Assembly: GCA_001314545.1 (NCBI GenBank)
Contig: LIHN01000017.1
Span: forward strand, 125,181 to 189,180
Direction: 5' to 3'
Origin: Bacteroidetes bacterium HLUCCA01
GTDB lineage: Bacteria; Bacteroidota; Rhodothermia; Balneolales; HLUCCA01
Length of the DNA stretch: 64,000 nt
In this document: positions 27,648 to 36,158 of the stretch, piece by piece
How positions within the stretch are numbered: the stretch's first letter is position 1
Layout: each line of letters begins with the position of its first letter
The notes under the pieces: generated by a model
What the model was told of the DNA's origin: nothing
Databases searched by the model: none
Seen by the model: only the letters and a program-made list of their open reading frames with translations
Translations under genes and position numbers: made by a program

Positions 27648-27809
27648 ATAGAGTTTTCATGTGAGTTCAGACAGTCCGGATAACGTGTTCAACGGGCTGT
27701 TTTTTAAAGTCAGTCATTTTACAATCAATCAACGGATACGCCCGTTCAACCCGCCGGATATGCTTTCCGGCACCCGTGTTGTCGTGCATTTTTAAAATCG
27801 GAGTAAGTT

Positions 27810-29441
27810 ATGTCTCTTATCAAAGCAATGAATTCTGGTGTGAGCGGGCTGCGAGCCTTTCAAACCAAGATGGACGTAATCGGTAATAACATTGCCAACG
27901 TTGAAACCGCCGGATTCAAATCGTCTCGTGTCACGTTCGCGGAATTGATGACGCAACGGCTCGGCCGGTCCGGTCAGAGCGGCGATTCAGCCCCGCAGTT
28001 GTCCAATCAGATTGGACTGGGTGTACGGGTTTCCTCCATCGACCGTGACTTCGCCCAGGGTGTACTTAACAGTACCGGGCGGAATACCGATGTAGCTCTT
28101 GAGGGCGAGGGATTCTTTGCAGTACGTGGTGAAGGACAAACCTACCTTACCCGGGCGGGTAACTTCGCCTTTAATAAAGACGGGTTCCTGGTAGATCCGT
28201 CCGGTCGTAATGTGCAGGGTTTCCTTGCCGACCGCAGCGGTAACGTCCTTCGGGCCGGTGCCACCAGTGATATTTATGTAGATTTCGAAAACGTGTTCCC
28301 GCCTAAAGCTACGGAGAAAGTGAAACTGGCCGGTAACCTGGACGCCAATACGAGCCGTACCCAGACCCTGCAATCGGTCAGCAGCCTGACCACCGATGAC
28401 GGTCAACCGGCACGGTCGACCACCGCCATCAATGATCTGGCCCAGGTTACCACCGATATGGTGGATGGTGATACCATCACCTTTGATATGACGCTGCATG
28501 ATGGCAGCCCGGCTACTATTACGTATACCTACGCAGCCGGACATACCCTGCAGGATCTGGTTGATTCGTTCAACGCGCAGCTGACACCGGATGAAGGCCG
28601 GATGGCCTTGCAGGATGGCATGATGACGGTACGATCGGCCACCATGGGCGATAGTGAAATGCGCATTTCCGGGGTAAACGTGGGCGGAACCGGGGTCTTC
28701 TCCTCCCCACCCTTCCAGGTTTCCACCGAAGGTCTGACCGGGACCCGTATTATGAGTACCTCCGTCTATGATGACCTGGGTCGTACCCACGATATGGTAC
28801 TTGAATTCCGTCAGATAGACGAAAATACCTGGGAATACGAACCCCGCTTCACTGACGGACAGGAGGTAGTGCAGCCCGCAACGCCACCGTTTCCTACCGT
28901 AACCTTTGATGAGCTGGGTAATCTGCTCAACGGCGGGACCTTCAATCTGACGTTTGAACCGGGCAACGGAGCATCTACCACAACATTTGAAGTTGAGCTG
29001 GGCGATATAGAGCAAGGCATCAGCTTCACGCAGTTTGCCGGCAATAATTCGGCCAAGGTCTTCCGACAGGACGGATACCAGCAAGGGGCACTCGTAGACA
29101 TGCAGATTGACGGTGAAGGCCGGATTCAAGGGGTCTTTGACAATGGAAAATCGCGTGTATTGAGTCAGCTGGCCGTTTCACAGGTCCAGAATCAAAACGG
29201 TTTGGAAATGATGGGCGCCGGTCTTTACCGTGCTACCGTGGCGGCGGGTGAGACCTTTACCAATACCGCCTCCGACTTCGCCGGGACCTCGGTAACTGCC
29301 GGTGCATTGGAAGCCTCCAACGTTGATCTGGCGAAAGAATTTACCGAAATGATTACCTCCCAGCGGGCGTACCAAAGCTCTGCCAGGGTCATTTCCACCG
29401 CCGATGAGATGCTCATGGAAACGGTGAACCTGAAACGATAA
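27810..29441 (+). CDS. flgE: Flagellar hook protein FlgE
   Basis: 543 residues. The N-terminal rod/hook motif is MDVIGNNIANVETAGFKSSR; the variable D1-D2 region fills the middle; the C-terminal coiled coil is EFTEMITSQRAYQSSARVIS. It polymerises into the hook joining rod and filament. It has its own sigma-54 promoter and a strong terminator after it, so it is a single-gene transcript, consistent with a high-output structural gene. Confidence 0.95.
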   Translation: MSLIKAMNSGVSGLRAFQTKMDVIGNNIANVETAGFKSSRVTFAELMTQRLGRSGQSGDSAPQLSNQIGLGVRVSSIDRDFAQGVLNSTGRNTDVALEGEGFFAVRGEGQTYLTRAGNFAFNKDGFLVDPSGRNVQGFLADRSGNVLRAGATSDIYVDFENVFPPKATEKVKLAGNLDANTSRTQTLQSVSSLTTDDGQPARSTTAINDLAQVTTDMVDGDTITFDMTLHDGSPATITYTYAAGHTLQDLVDSFNAQLTPDEGRMALQDGMMTVRSATMGDSEMRISGVNVGGTGVFSSPPFQVSTEGLTGTRIMSTSVYDDLGRTHDMVLEFRQIDENTWEYEPRFTDGQEVVQPATPPFPTVTFDELGNLLNGGTFNLTFEPGNGASTTTFEVELGDIEQGISFTQFAGNNSAKVFRQDGYQQGALVDMQIDGEGRIQGVFDNGKSRVLSQLAVSQVQNQNGLEMMGAGLYRATVAAGETFTNTASDFAGTSVTAGALEASNVDLAKEFTEMITSQRAYQSSARVISTADEMLMETVNLKR

Positions 29442-29466
29442 ATTCAGCGATTAATCGCCTTTTTTG

Positions 29467-29500
29467 AGCCCCGGTACATGCTTTGTGCCGGGGCTTTTTT
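29467..29500 (+). terminator. Rho-independent terminator after flgE
   Basis: A 12-bp stem (AGCCCCGGTACA with TGTGCCGGGGCT, one G-U pair) encloses an 8-nt loop and is followed by six T residues. It separates flgE from motA. Confidence 0.9.
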
Positions 29501-29515
29501 ACTATATATCCCTGC

Positions 29516-29542
29516 TTAACCGGTATTTCATTTGGCCGATAA
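29516..29542 (+). promoter_or_regulatory. Sigma-28 (FliA) promoter for motAB, ending 7 nt before the start codon
   Basis: TTAA, 15 nt, then a perfect GCCGATAA, just after the flgE terminator. The -10 box ends 7 nt upstream of the motA ATG, so the first transcribed base would be at or near the A of ATG. Stator genes are class III (FliA-dependent) elsewhere too. Confidence 0.7.
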
Positions 29543-29549
29543 CAGGGGT

Positions 29550-30428
29550 ATGCTAGATAAATCATCCATTATAGGGTTAGCCGCGGGTTTCGGGCTGGTA
29601 GTCTTTGCCATTGTATCGGAAGGATCGCTGGTTCCATTCATGAGCTTGTCTTCCATTTTCATTGTGGGCGGGGGGGTCATTGCTTCAACCATGGTGAATT
29701 ACAGCTTTACCGATATTAAAGAAAGCTTCCCGACCATCGTGAGCATGATTAAGGCCAAAGACATTGACCTGCGTACGGATATTGAGCTCATGAACCTTTT
29801 TGCGAAACGCTCCCGTCGTGACGGTCTGCTCCAGCTGGAAAACGATATTTCTGAAATTGACGATGGGTTTTTACGCGGGGGACTGCAGCTGGCTGTAGAT
29901 GGTGTCAAAAAAGAAAATCTGGAGGAAATTCTCAGCGACCAGATTCAGGCGGCAAAAGGCCGCATCGAAATGACGGTAAATCTGTTGTACTCTATGGCCG
30001 GCTATGCACCGGCTTTTGGTATGGTGGGAACGGTAATCGGGATGGTGCTCATGCTCCAGAACATATCCGATGCGGAATCCCTCGGTAAGGGCCTATCGGT
30101 AGCCTTGCTTACTACCCTGTATGGCGCTGTTCTGGCCAACCTCGTATTTACCCCCCTGGCCGGTAAGCTGGATTATCTCTCGGAGCTGGACATCAATCGC
30201 AAACTTATGTTCCGCTCAGCCATTCTCTCCATGGTTGAACAGGAGAACCCCCGCATTATGGAGAAAAAAATGCTCAACTACGTGGACCCACGCAGCAGGG
30301 CTGAATATCTCAAATACTACGATACGGTCCGAAGCACGAAGGAACGTGAAGAGAAACTGTATCGGCTCTGGAAAAATCAACAAAACAGCACATGGGACGA
30401 TCTAAGAAAGATACTGGAGGTTGGTTAA
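29550..30428 (+). CDS. motA: Flagellar motor stator protein MotA
   Basis: 292 residues with four membrane helices: IIGLAAGFGLVVFAIVSEG, a second near residue 25, then the TM3-TM4 pair with PAFGMVGTVIGMVLML and LSVALLTTLYGAVLANLVF. The cytoplasmic loop carries the charged FliG-contact residues. The ATG at 29550 (MLDKSSIIG) is chosen over an in-frame TTG at 29532, because that TTG lies inside the sigma-28 promoter. It overlaps motB by 37 nt. Confidence 0.93.
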   Translation: MLDKSSIIGLAAGFGLVVFAIVSEGSLVPFMSLSSIFIVGGGVIASTMVNYSFTDIKESFPTIVSMIKAKDIDLRTDIELMNLFAKRSRRDGLLQLENDISEIDDGFLRGGLQLAVDGVKKENLEEILSDQIQAAKGRIEMTVNLLYSMAGYAPAFGMVGTVIGMVLMLQNISDAESLGKGLSVALLTTLYGAVLANLVFTPLAGKLDYLSELDINRKLMFRSAILSMVEQENPRIMEKKMLNYVDPRSRAEYLKYYDTVRSTKEREEKLYRLWKNQQNSTWDDLRKILEVG

Positions 30429-31114
30429 TGACCTATGGTGACCTGGTCACCCTCCTTATGGTTTTCTTCGTGGTGTTGTATACGATGACGCCGGGAGTAG
30501 ATCCGACCAAGTTCCAGCAGTTTTTAATCCCTTTTCAGGGCAACCGTATGGTCATGCAGAATGAATCGGTTATGAATCCCCAGGAGATGATTACCTCCAT
30601 GAACCAGCAGGCCCAGCAGATGCAGAACCTGCAGGATTTCATTGAGGATAATGAGCTGCGCGATCAGGTAGATGTAGAGCTGACCCCGGAAGGGATCCGG
30701 ATTTCCCTGAGTGAGGGAATTACCTTCCCGAGCGGATCGGCCCGGCTGCTGCCCGGCGCTATGGGTATTCTGGCTGAGATTGCAACCATCCTGGAAAAAG
30801 ACATCCACGAAATTGAGGTACAAGGTCATACCGACAATGTGCCGGTCAGTGCCGGTTCCAGGTTCGGGTCGAACTGGGATCTGGGAGCCGCCCGGTCCGT
30901 CTCGGTAGTCCAGGTACTCATAGACAACAGTTCGGTAGAGTCCAGACGATTCCGGGCTACCAGCTTTGGAGAATACAGACCGATACGAGAGAATGATTCA
31001 GCGGAAAACAGACAGCGAAACAGACGGGTAGAAATCTATGTTCGGTATACCGAACTCATGCAGGGCGGGGCAGGTGTACCCTTTGTACTGGAAGAAGAAA
31101 TACCTTCACGCTAG
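30392..31114 (+). CDS. motB: Flagellar motor stator protein MotB
   Basis: 240 residues. A short basic N-terminus leads to GGWLMTYGDLVTLLMVFFVV, in which Asp17 is the ion-carrying residue. The C-terminal OmpA-like peptidoglycan-binding domain includes IEVQGHTDNVPVSAGSRFGS and RRFRATSFGEYRPI. The start at 30392 keeps the conserved GGWLMTYGD lead-in, but an ATG at 30428 has a better GGAGG ribosome site and would begin at MTYGD. Ion type (proton or sodium) cannot be decided from the helix alone. Confidence 0.92.
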   Translation: MGRSKKDTGGWLMTYGDLVTLLMVFFVVLYTMTPGVDPTKFQQFLIPFQGNRMVMQNESVMNPQEMITSMNQQAQQMQNLQDFIEDNELRDQVDVELTPEGIRISLSEGITFPSGSARLLPGAMGILAEIATILEKDIHEIEVQGHTDNVPVSAGSRFGSNWDLGAARSVSVVQVLIDNSSVESRRFRATSFGEYRPIRENDSAENRQRNRRVEIYVRYTELMQGGAGVPFVLEEEIPSR

Positions 31115-31142
31115 CATGCAATGAAATAAAGGAGAAAACGAT

Positions 31143-31652
31143 ATGGCAGAGAACGAACTAAACACTCCCAAACCGGGCGAACCGGATGCGTCTGCATCTT
31201 CGGGATCCGGGAAGAGTTCAAAATTCCTTGCGTTTGGAAAATATTTCCTGTTGCTGGCTGCCGTGGTGTTTCAGATTGGGGCAGCCTATACCCTCGTAGA
31301 TGAAAACTATGAGCGGATTTATGTGAGCGTTTTCGGAGGATTACCTGATTTCTCGGCGGAATACCCCATGGAAGACATCGTAGTCAACCCCGCAAGGTCG
31401 AACGGACAGCGGTTTTTGGTCATCGGTATGAGTCTGGAACTCTATCACCACGATCATATCCCCTTGCTGGAGCGTAACCTGACCAATATCAAGGAAAATC
31501 TCATGCGCATTGCCGCCTCACGCTCCGTGAACGAGCTGGTGGCCTTTGAAGAACGTGAAGTCATGCGCGAGGAGATGATAAATGAAATAAATGAGATAAC
31601 GGGCGTATCTTCGGTACGCAATTTGTACTTCACCCGATACATAATGCAATGA
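31143..31652 (+). CDS. fliL: Flagellar basal body-associated protein FliL
   Basis: 169 residues: a cytosolic tail, one membrane helix (FGKYFLLLAAVVFQIGAAYT), then a periplasmic FliL domain (IVVNPARSNGQRFLVIGMSL, ending in SVRNLYFTRYIMQ). FliL rings surround the stator and support torque at high load. It lies between motB and fliM, with a GGAG ribosome site before the ATG. Confidence 0.88.
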   Translation: MAENELNTPKPGEPDASASSGSGKSSKFLAFGKYFLLLAAVVFQIGAAYTLVDENYERIYVSVFGGLPDFSAEYPMEDIVVNPARSNGQRFLVIGMSLELYHHDHIPLLERNLTNIKENLMRIAASRSVNELVAFEEREVMREEMINEINEITGVSSVRNLYFTRYIMQ

Positions 31653-31679
31653 TGCACATCTATCGGATAGTACACCGTT

Positions 31680-32612
31680 ATGAGTTTTCCAAACATGCAG
31701 CGTGGGAGGAAGCGTAAGTATGTAGAAACCTACGACTTCAAACATCCCAAACTTTTTAGTAAGGAGATCATGCGTACCCTCAGGGCACTGCATGAGACCC
31801 TGGGCCGGAGCCTGGGCCGGACCTTCAACAGTACCTTGCGCAACAAGGTAGATGTGCAGCTGCTGCGTATCAATCAGGTGGTGATGAGCGAATTCATCAC
31901 CGGAATACAGGCCCCCAGTGCCCTGTACGTGCTGGCCATTGAGGAATTGGGCGGCGATATCATCCTGGAGCTTCCACCGGGACTATGCCTGTATATCGTG
32001 GAACGGCAGAGCGGCGGGCGGGGCAACGATCTGACCCTGCGCCGAACGTTCACCACCATCGAAGAGAAAATCATGAACCGCGTGATGCAGCGTGTCAACA
32101 AAGACGTCATCACCGCCTGGGACCCTTACATCCAGTTTACGGTTCGCAATATGGTGTATGAAAGCAAGCCTGAAAATGTACACCTGATTAATGATGATCC
32201 GGCCGTCACCGCCGAGTATGCCGTGGAAGTGGCCGGTCACCAGTCTATCATTCGCCTGGTCTATCCCTATACCCTGCTCAAGGAATCGCTAAATGAGATG
32301 ATTCTGCGTGTAGGCTCGCATCCCCGCAAGGAGGAACTCTCTCCGGAAGCCAAGGAATCATTTGAAAAAACGCTGAAGCAAATCAATGTGAATATCCGTC
32401 CGTTGCTGGGTAAGACCCGTCTGTCGGTATGGGATTTGCTTCACCTGGAAGAAGATGACATCATTCCGCTCGACCAAAAAGTGGAAAAACCGTTAAAGGT
32501 GACGGTGAACGGAGTGGACAAAATGGCCGCTTATCCCGGCACCGTCAAAGCCCGCCGGGCCGTGAAAATCTACGAAGTGTTTGAAGAAATTAAAGAAAGT
32601 GAACTGTTATGA
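31680..32612 (+). CDS. fliM: Flagellar motor switch protein FliM, lacking the CheY-docking peptide
   Basis: 310 residues. The middle domain starts almost at once with YDFKHPKLFSKEIMRTLRAL and continues with the CheC-like fold; the SpoA-like C-terminal domain ends near residue 300 (KPLKVTVNGVDKMAAYPGTV). Normal FliM begins with about 35 residues holding LSQxEIDALL, which binds CheY-P; here only MSFPNMQRGRKRKYVET precedes the YDFK block. An in-frame TAG lies four codons upstream of the ATG, so no longer start exists. Overlaps fliN by 4 nt. Confidence 0.94.
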   Translation: MSFPNMQRGRKRKYVETYDFKHPKLFSKEIMRTLRALHETLGRSLGRTFNSTLRNKVDVQLLRINQVVMSEFITGIQAPSALYVLAIEELGGDIILELPPGLCLYIVERQSGGRGNDLTLRRTFTTIEEKIMNRVMQRVNKDVITAWDPYIQFTVRNMVYESKPENVHLINDDPAVTAEYAVEVAGHQSIIRLVYPYTLLKESLNEMILRVGSHPRKEELSPEAKESFEKTLKQINVNIRPLLGKTRLSVWDLLHLEEDDIIPLDQKVEKPLKVTVNGVDKMAAYPGTVKARRAVKIYEVFEEIKESELL

Positions 32613-33601
32613 ATCTGGAAAAACTACTCGAAATTTTTGAAACGCTTCGCACCCACGTGGAGCAGTACATCACCTCGGTAACCTACGAGGAAACCCGCAT
32701 CGAGGTGAAGTCGCAGGTGGACCTCACCCACGATGAAATGCTGGAACAGGCAGTACCGTCTGATATTTTCCTGTACGCACGGGATACCGAGCATAATGCC
32801 GATATTGTAGTGCTGATGGATGAAGCCTGGTTCGGGCTGCTTTCCTCCATCATGCTGGGTATTGAAGAAAAGTCTCTGAACGAGGTCACCCGCGACCTCC
32901 TGCTGAAATTCGGCAAGGAACTCTCCGAGGTGCTGGTTGAGAAGCTCGGCGAAGCGGAAATCACGGTCAAACCGGAGAACCTGCAGGTACTCACCGCCGC
33001 TCAGCTGGCGAATGAACTGACCCACGCCAAGTATTTTGGTATTACTCTGGCCGTGCATGGCGTAGCCGATGAGGATGTACGTGCCGGTATCATCCTGGGC
33101 GACCCGGCGGCTATTCTGCAGGAAGAACCTGAAGAACCCGAAGAGCCTGCCAGAGCCGCTGATGCTGCCGAGGGAACCCGCGGATCACAGTCGAAAACCA
33201 ACGGGAAGTCCACCAACGGGAAGTCGGTTCATGATGAGGACGGCGAGGAGCTGAATCCGGAAGACCTGATTACCGCTCAGCGCGTGGAATTTGTGGATTT
33301 CGGCGAGGCCACCAACGTATTTGAAGAACTGGACGGTACCAATATTGAGCTGCTCAAGGATGTAAGTCTGGACGTATCGGTTGAGCTGGGCCAGATACAA
33401 CTGCCTTTGGGCAAGGTGCTGCAACTCACCAAAGGCGCGGTACTGGAGCTGGATAAACTGGCCGGTGAACCGGTCGACATCCTGGTTAACGGACAGCGTA
33501 TCGCCCAGGGCGAGGTGGTGGTTATCGACGAGCATTTCGGGGTTCGTATTGTCAACCTGGTATCAACCAAAGAGCGCCTGGCCAAGGCCAAAATGAACTG
33601 A
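32609..33601 (+). CDS. fliN: Flagellar motor switch protein FliN (FliY-like, long form)
   Basis: 330 residues, compared with 80-140 for ordinary FliN. The SpoA/FliN domain is at 246-322 (IELLKDVSLDVSVELGQIQL, GVRIVNLVSTKERL). Residues 1-170 form an extra domain of CheC/FliY-like appearance, but no catalytic E-x2-N motif is seen, so phosphatase activity is unlikely. An acidic and Ser/Thr/Asn-rich linker joins them. It completes the C-ring with FliM and FliG. Confidence 0.9.
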   Translation: MNLEKLLEIFETLRTHVEQYITSVTYEETRIEVKSQVDLTHDEMLEQAVPSDIFLYARDTEHNADIVVLMDEAWFGLLSSIMLGIEEKSLNEVTRDLLLKFGKELSEVLVEKLGEAEITVKPENLQVLTAAQLANELTHAKYFGITLAVHGVADEDVRAGIILGDPAAILQEEPEEPEEPARAADAAEGTRGSQSKTNGKSTNGKSVHDEDGEELNPEDLITAQRVEFVDFGEATNVFEELDGTNIELLKDVSLDVSVELGQIQLPLGKVLQLTKGAVLELDKLAGEPVDILVNGQRIAQGEVVVIDEHFGVRIVNLVSTKERLAKAKMN

Positions 33602-33603
33602 TC

Positions 33604-34164
33604 ATGGACCTGAACAACGCCTTTCAGCAGAAACCTCCCCGCAAAATTCTGTCTATTGTTGTTGCCTTCGCGGGGGTGATGCTGGTCCTCTGGCTGTTGT
33701 TTGTGATCCGGATGGGCGAGTCGCAGGCGCCGTCGCCCGTGCCCGAAAACGACATCGACCGTGAGCGCCTGGAGAGCGTTCGGTCCCTGCGGGGCGAGAT
33801 GGAAGTCATACCCGACCAGGAGCGCCGTGAAAACAACATCGTTGGCAACGGTGTGATGACCTTCTTCATTCTGGCTGTACTCATCGGCGGTGCCTGGCTG
33901 TGGATAGCCCGTAAGGGCGGACCCCTGGAGCCGGAGACCGGTCCGGCCACATTCAAAGATCTGGGCAAACACAGCATCGCCCCGGGACAGAACCTGCAGA
34001 TTGTAGAAGTCAACAACGAAATATGGGTGCTTGGCGTCACGGGTTCCAGTATCAATCTGCTGCACCGTTACGACCGTGACGAGTGGGACGGTCCAGTTCA
34101 GCCATCGGCTCCATCTCCCACAAAAGCTTCTTTTTTAGAGATTTTTAAAGGAAAACAGTCATGA
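33604..34164 (+). CDS. fliO: Flagellar biosynthesis protein FliO-like
   Basis: 186 residues with two hydrophobic segments (ILSIVVAFAGVMLVLWLLFV near 15-35; NGVMTFFILAVLIGGAWLWI near 80-100) and a cytoplasmic domain with the FliO-like pattern FKDLGKHSIAPGQNLQIVEV and WVLGVTGSSINLLHRY. FliO helps FliP assemble into the export gate. The second helix alone is usual for FliO; the first could be a signal anchor. It overlaps fliP by 4 nt. Confidence 0.8.
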   Translation: MDLNNAFQQKPPRKILSIVVAFAGVMLVLWLLFVIRMGESQAPSPVPENDIDRERLESVRSLRGEMEVIPDQERRENNIVGNGVMTFFILAVLIGGAWLWIARKGGPLEPETGPATFKDLGKHSIAPGQNLQIVEVNNEIWVLGVTGSSINLLHRYDRDEWDGPVQPSAPSPTKASFLEIFKGKQS

Positions 34165-35045
34165 CCGCGCTTCGAACATATCTACTCCGCCTGCTTTGGG
34201 GTCCGAAGCGCCGCAACGTGAACCTTCCCGCTGTTCCGGTTGAAATCCGGGAACAAGATTCAACGTTATTTCGGTACAACCGAAAGGTCATGCAGTTTTT
34301 CAATCGCTTTATTTCGGTGTTTCTGCTGGCACTGGCTCTCACGCTGACCCTGGGGGTGCTGAGCGTGCAGGCTCAGGGGATTCCTCAGATTGATCTGAGC
34401 GTAGGCGGGGAAGAGGGCGACCTTTCCCTGGCACTCCAGGCCCTGATCATTGTCACGATACTCTCCTTCGGACCTGCTTTTGTGACCATGATGACCAGTT
34501 TTACCCGCATCATTGTGGTGTTTTTCTTCCTGCGCATGGGCCTCGGAACCCAGCAGTCGCCCCCGAACCAGGTCCTCATCGGCCTCGCCCTTTTTATGAC
34601 CATTTTTATCATGATGCCCACCTTTAACCTGATCAATGAGCAGGCCATTCAGCCCTATATCAACGATGAGATGACTCAGATGGAGGCCCTCACGGCTGCC
34701 GCTACCCCGCTCAAGGAGTTCATGGTACGACAGACACGCGAAAAAGACCTCATTTTCTTTATGGATATGGCCGGAATCAATACCATTGGTACCGTAGAAG
34801 ACCTGCCCCTGTTTGTGGTGGTGCCCTCCTACATCATGAGTGAGCTGCGCATAGCCTTTCAGATCGGGTTCATGATTTATCTGCCGTTTATGGTTATTGA
34901 CCTGGTGATTGCTTCCATTTTGCTGGCGATGGGAATCATGTTCCTGCCTCCGGTGCTGGTTTCCCTGCCGTTCAAGATCCTGGTCTTTGTGCTGACTGAC
35001 GGCTGGTATCTGCTGGTGCAAAGTATGGTCAGAAGTTTTAATTAA
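34161..35045 (+). CDS. fliP: Flagellar export gate protein FliP
   Basis: 294 residues, 4 nt overlap with fliO. The FliP core is unmistakable: ALQALIIVTILSFGPAFVTM, MTSFTRIIVVFFFLRMGLGT, QQSPPNQVLIGLALFMTIFI and PSYIMSELRIAFQIGFMIYL. The first 43 residues (basic, hydrophilic) precede the signal-like helix at about 47-70 and are unusual for FliP. An alternative ATG at 34290 (MQFFNRFISV) has GAAAGG just before it and gives a normal 251-residue FliP. Confidence 0.94.
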   Translation: MTALRTYLLRLLWGPKRRNVNLPAVPVEIREQDSTLFRYNRKVMQFFNRFISVFLLALALTLTLGVLSVQAQGIPQIDLSVGGEEGDLSLALQALIIVTILSFGPAFVTMMTSFTRIIVVFFFLRMGLGTQQSPPNQVLIGLALFMTIFIMMPTFNLINEQAIQPYINDEMTQMEALTAAATPLKEFMVRQTREKDLIFFMDMAGINTIGTVEDLPLFVVVPSYIMSELRIAFQIGFMIYLPFMVIDLVIASILLAMGIMFLPPVLVSLPFKILVFVLTDGWYLLVQSMVRSFN

Positions 35046-35054
35046 GGAGCAACT

Positions 35055-35324
35055 ATGAATACCGACATCGGCGTTTACTGGATTCAGGAAGCCCTCACGG
35101 CTGCGGTGGTTTTATCTACGCCCCTGCTGGTGGGCGCGTTGGCCATTGGTCTGGCCATTGCCATTTTTCAGGCGGCCACCTCAATTCAGGAAATGACATT
35201 GAGTTTTGTGCCTAAGATGCTGGTGGTGGTAATTATCATGTTCCTGCTGTTTGGATTCATGCTGCAGTACGCTATCAATTTCACTGAGCGGGTGTTTGAT
35301 TTCATCCCGCAAATCGCGCGATGA
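35055..35324 (+). CDS. fliQ: Flagellar export gate protein FliQ
   Basis: 89 residues with two membrane helices (LTAAVVLSTPLLVGALAIGL and MLVVVIIMFLLFGFMLQYAI) separated by the conserved ATSIQEMTLSFVPKM loop. FliQ packs around FliP and FliR in the export gate. AAGGAG precedes the ATG. Confidence 0.95.
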   Translation: MNTDIGVYWIQEALTAAVVLSTPLLVGALAIGLAIAIFQAATSIQEMTLSFVPKMLVVVIIMFLLFGFMLQYAINFTERVFDFIPQIAR

Positions 35325-35325
35325 C

Positions 35326-36102
35326 GTGTTTGAGTCGATCGACTTCATCATTGGTGCTTTTCTGATTTTCGTGCGGGTTGGCGCGATGGTGATGACCGCG
35401 CCGTTTTTCAATGTCGCGGTGTTCCCCACCCGGGTGAAACTCTTTTTTGCCGCGATGACATCGGTCCTGCTTTTCCCCATTGTTCCTGCCGAGGCTGTTA
35501 CCCCGGTTATGACACAAGGTGCAGTATTTCTGCTCACGGTGATTCTGGTTGAGCTGCTCACGGGTGTAGCCATGGGACTGGTAGGGCAGCTGGTCTTTGC
35601 CGGTATTGAAATGGGTGGTCAGCTCATCGCCGTACAGGCCGCACTGAGTTTTGCCAACATCGTAGACTCCACCTCGGAGATTCAGAATACGGTAGTCAGT
35701 AACTTCTACACAACCCTGGCCATCATCGTTTTTCTTACCATTGGCGGCGACCATTTGTACCTTGAAGCCCTGGTGTACAGCTTTCAGATTATTCCCATCA
35801 GCGGCGCCGCGCTGGACCTGACCACCCCTCATTTCATCGATCTGGCCACGTATCTGTTCATTGCCGGTGTGCAGCTTTCGGCACCCTTTCTGATTGTGCT
35901 GTTCATGCTGAACCTGTCGTTTGCCATCTTTGCCCGTATCATGCCCCAGGCCAATATCTTTTTTATTGCGCTGCCGGTCAAAATGGGTATTGCCATCATC
36001 ATGCTGCACATGGTTATGCCGTACCTGCCGGTTGCTTTCGATGGGATGTTCATCCGGCTGTTCGAGTACCTCGGCCAGGTGATCGAAGCGATGGGGGGGT
36101 GA
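35326..36102 (+). CDS. fliR: Flagellar export gate protein FliR
   Basis: About 258 residues, six membrane helices. Family landmarks are IFVRVGAMVMTAPFFNVAVF near the N-terminus and GMGLVGQLVFAGIEMGGQLI-like sequence with MGGQLIAVQAALSFANIVD. I place the start at the GTG at 35326, one base after the fliQ stop (valine codon read as Met, then FESIDFI). An ATG at 35251 would add 25 residues that are only an out-of-frame reading of fliQ. Coupled translation from fliQ is likely. It ends the operon and converges with fliA. Confidence 0.93.
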   Translation: MFESIDFIIGAFLIFVRVGAMVMTAPFFNVAVFPTRVKLFFAAMTSVLLFPIVPAEAVTPVMTQGAVFLLTVILVELLTGVAMGLVGQLVFAGIEMGGQLIAVQAALSFANIVDSTSEIQNTVVSNFYTTLAIIVFLTIGGDHLYLEALVYSFQIIPISGAALDLTTPHFIDLATYLFIAGVQLSAPFLIVLFMLNLSFAIFARIMPQANIFFIALPVKMGIAIIMLHMVMPYLPVAFDGMFIRLFEYLGQVIEAMGG

Positions 36103-36158
36103 CCGCTTGCGTACGCCCGGTAACAATCAAATCCGGGTGTAACGCTGGTGCCTTGCTG

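Noticed and set aside
27768-27783. CGGCACCCGTGTTGTC as a sigma-54 site closer to flgE
   Set aside because: The -12 GC is GT, and a much better site lies at 27632-27647.
29532-29549. motA start at TTG 29532
   Set aside because: The codons overlap the sigma-28 -10 box; ATG at 29550 matches the usual MotA N-terminus.
35251-35325. fliR start at ATG 35251
   Set aside because: The 25 added residues are an out-of-frame reading of fliQ; a GTG right after the fliQ stop fits FliR better.
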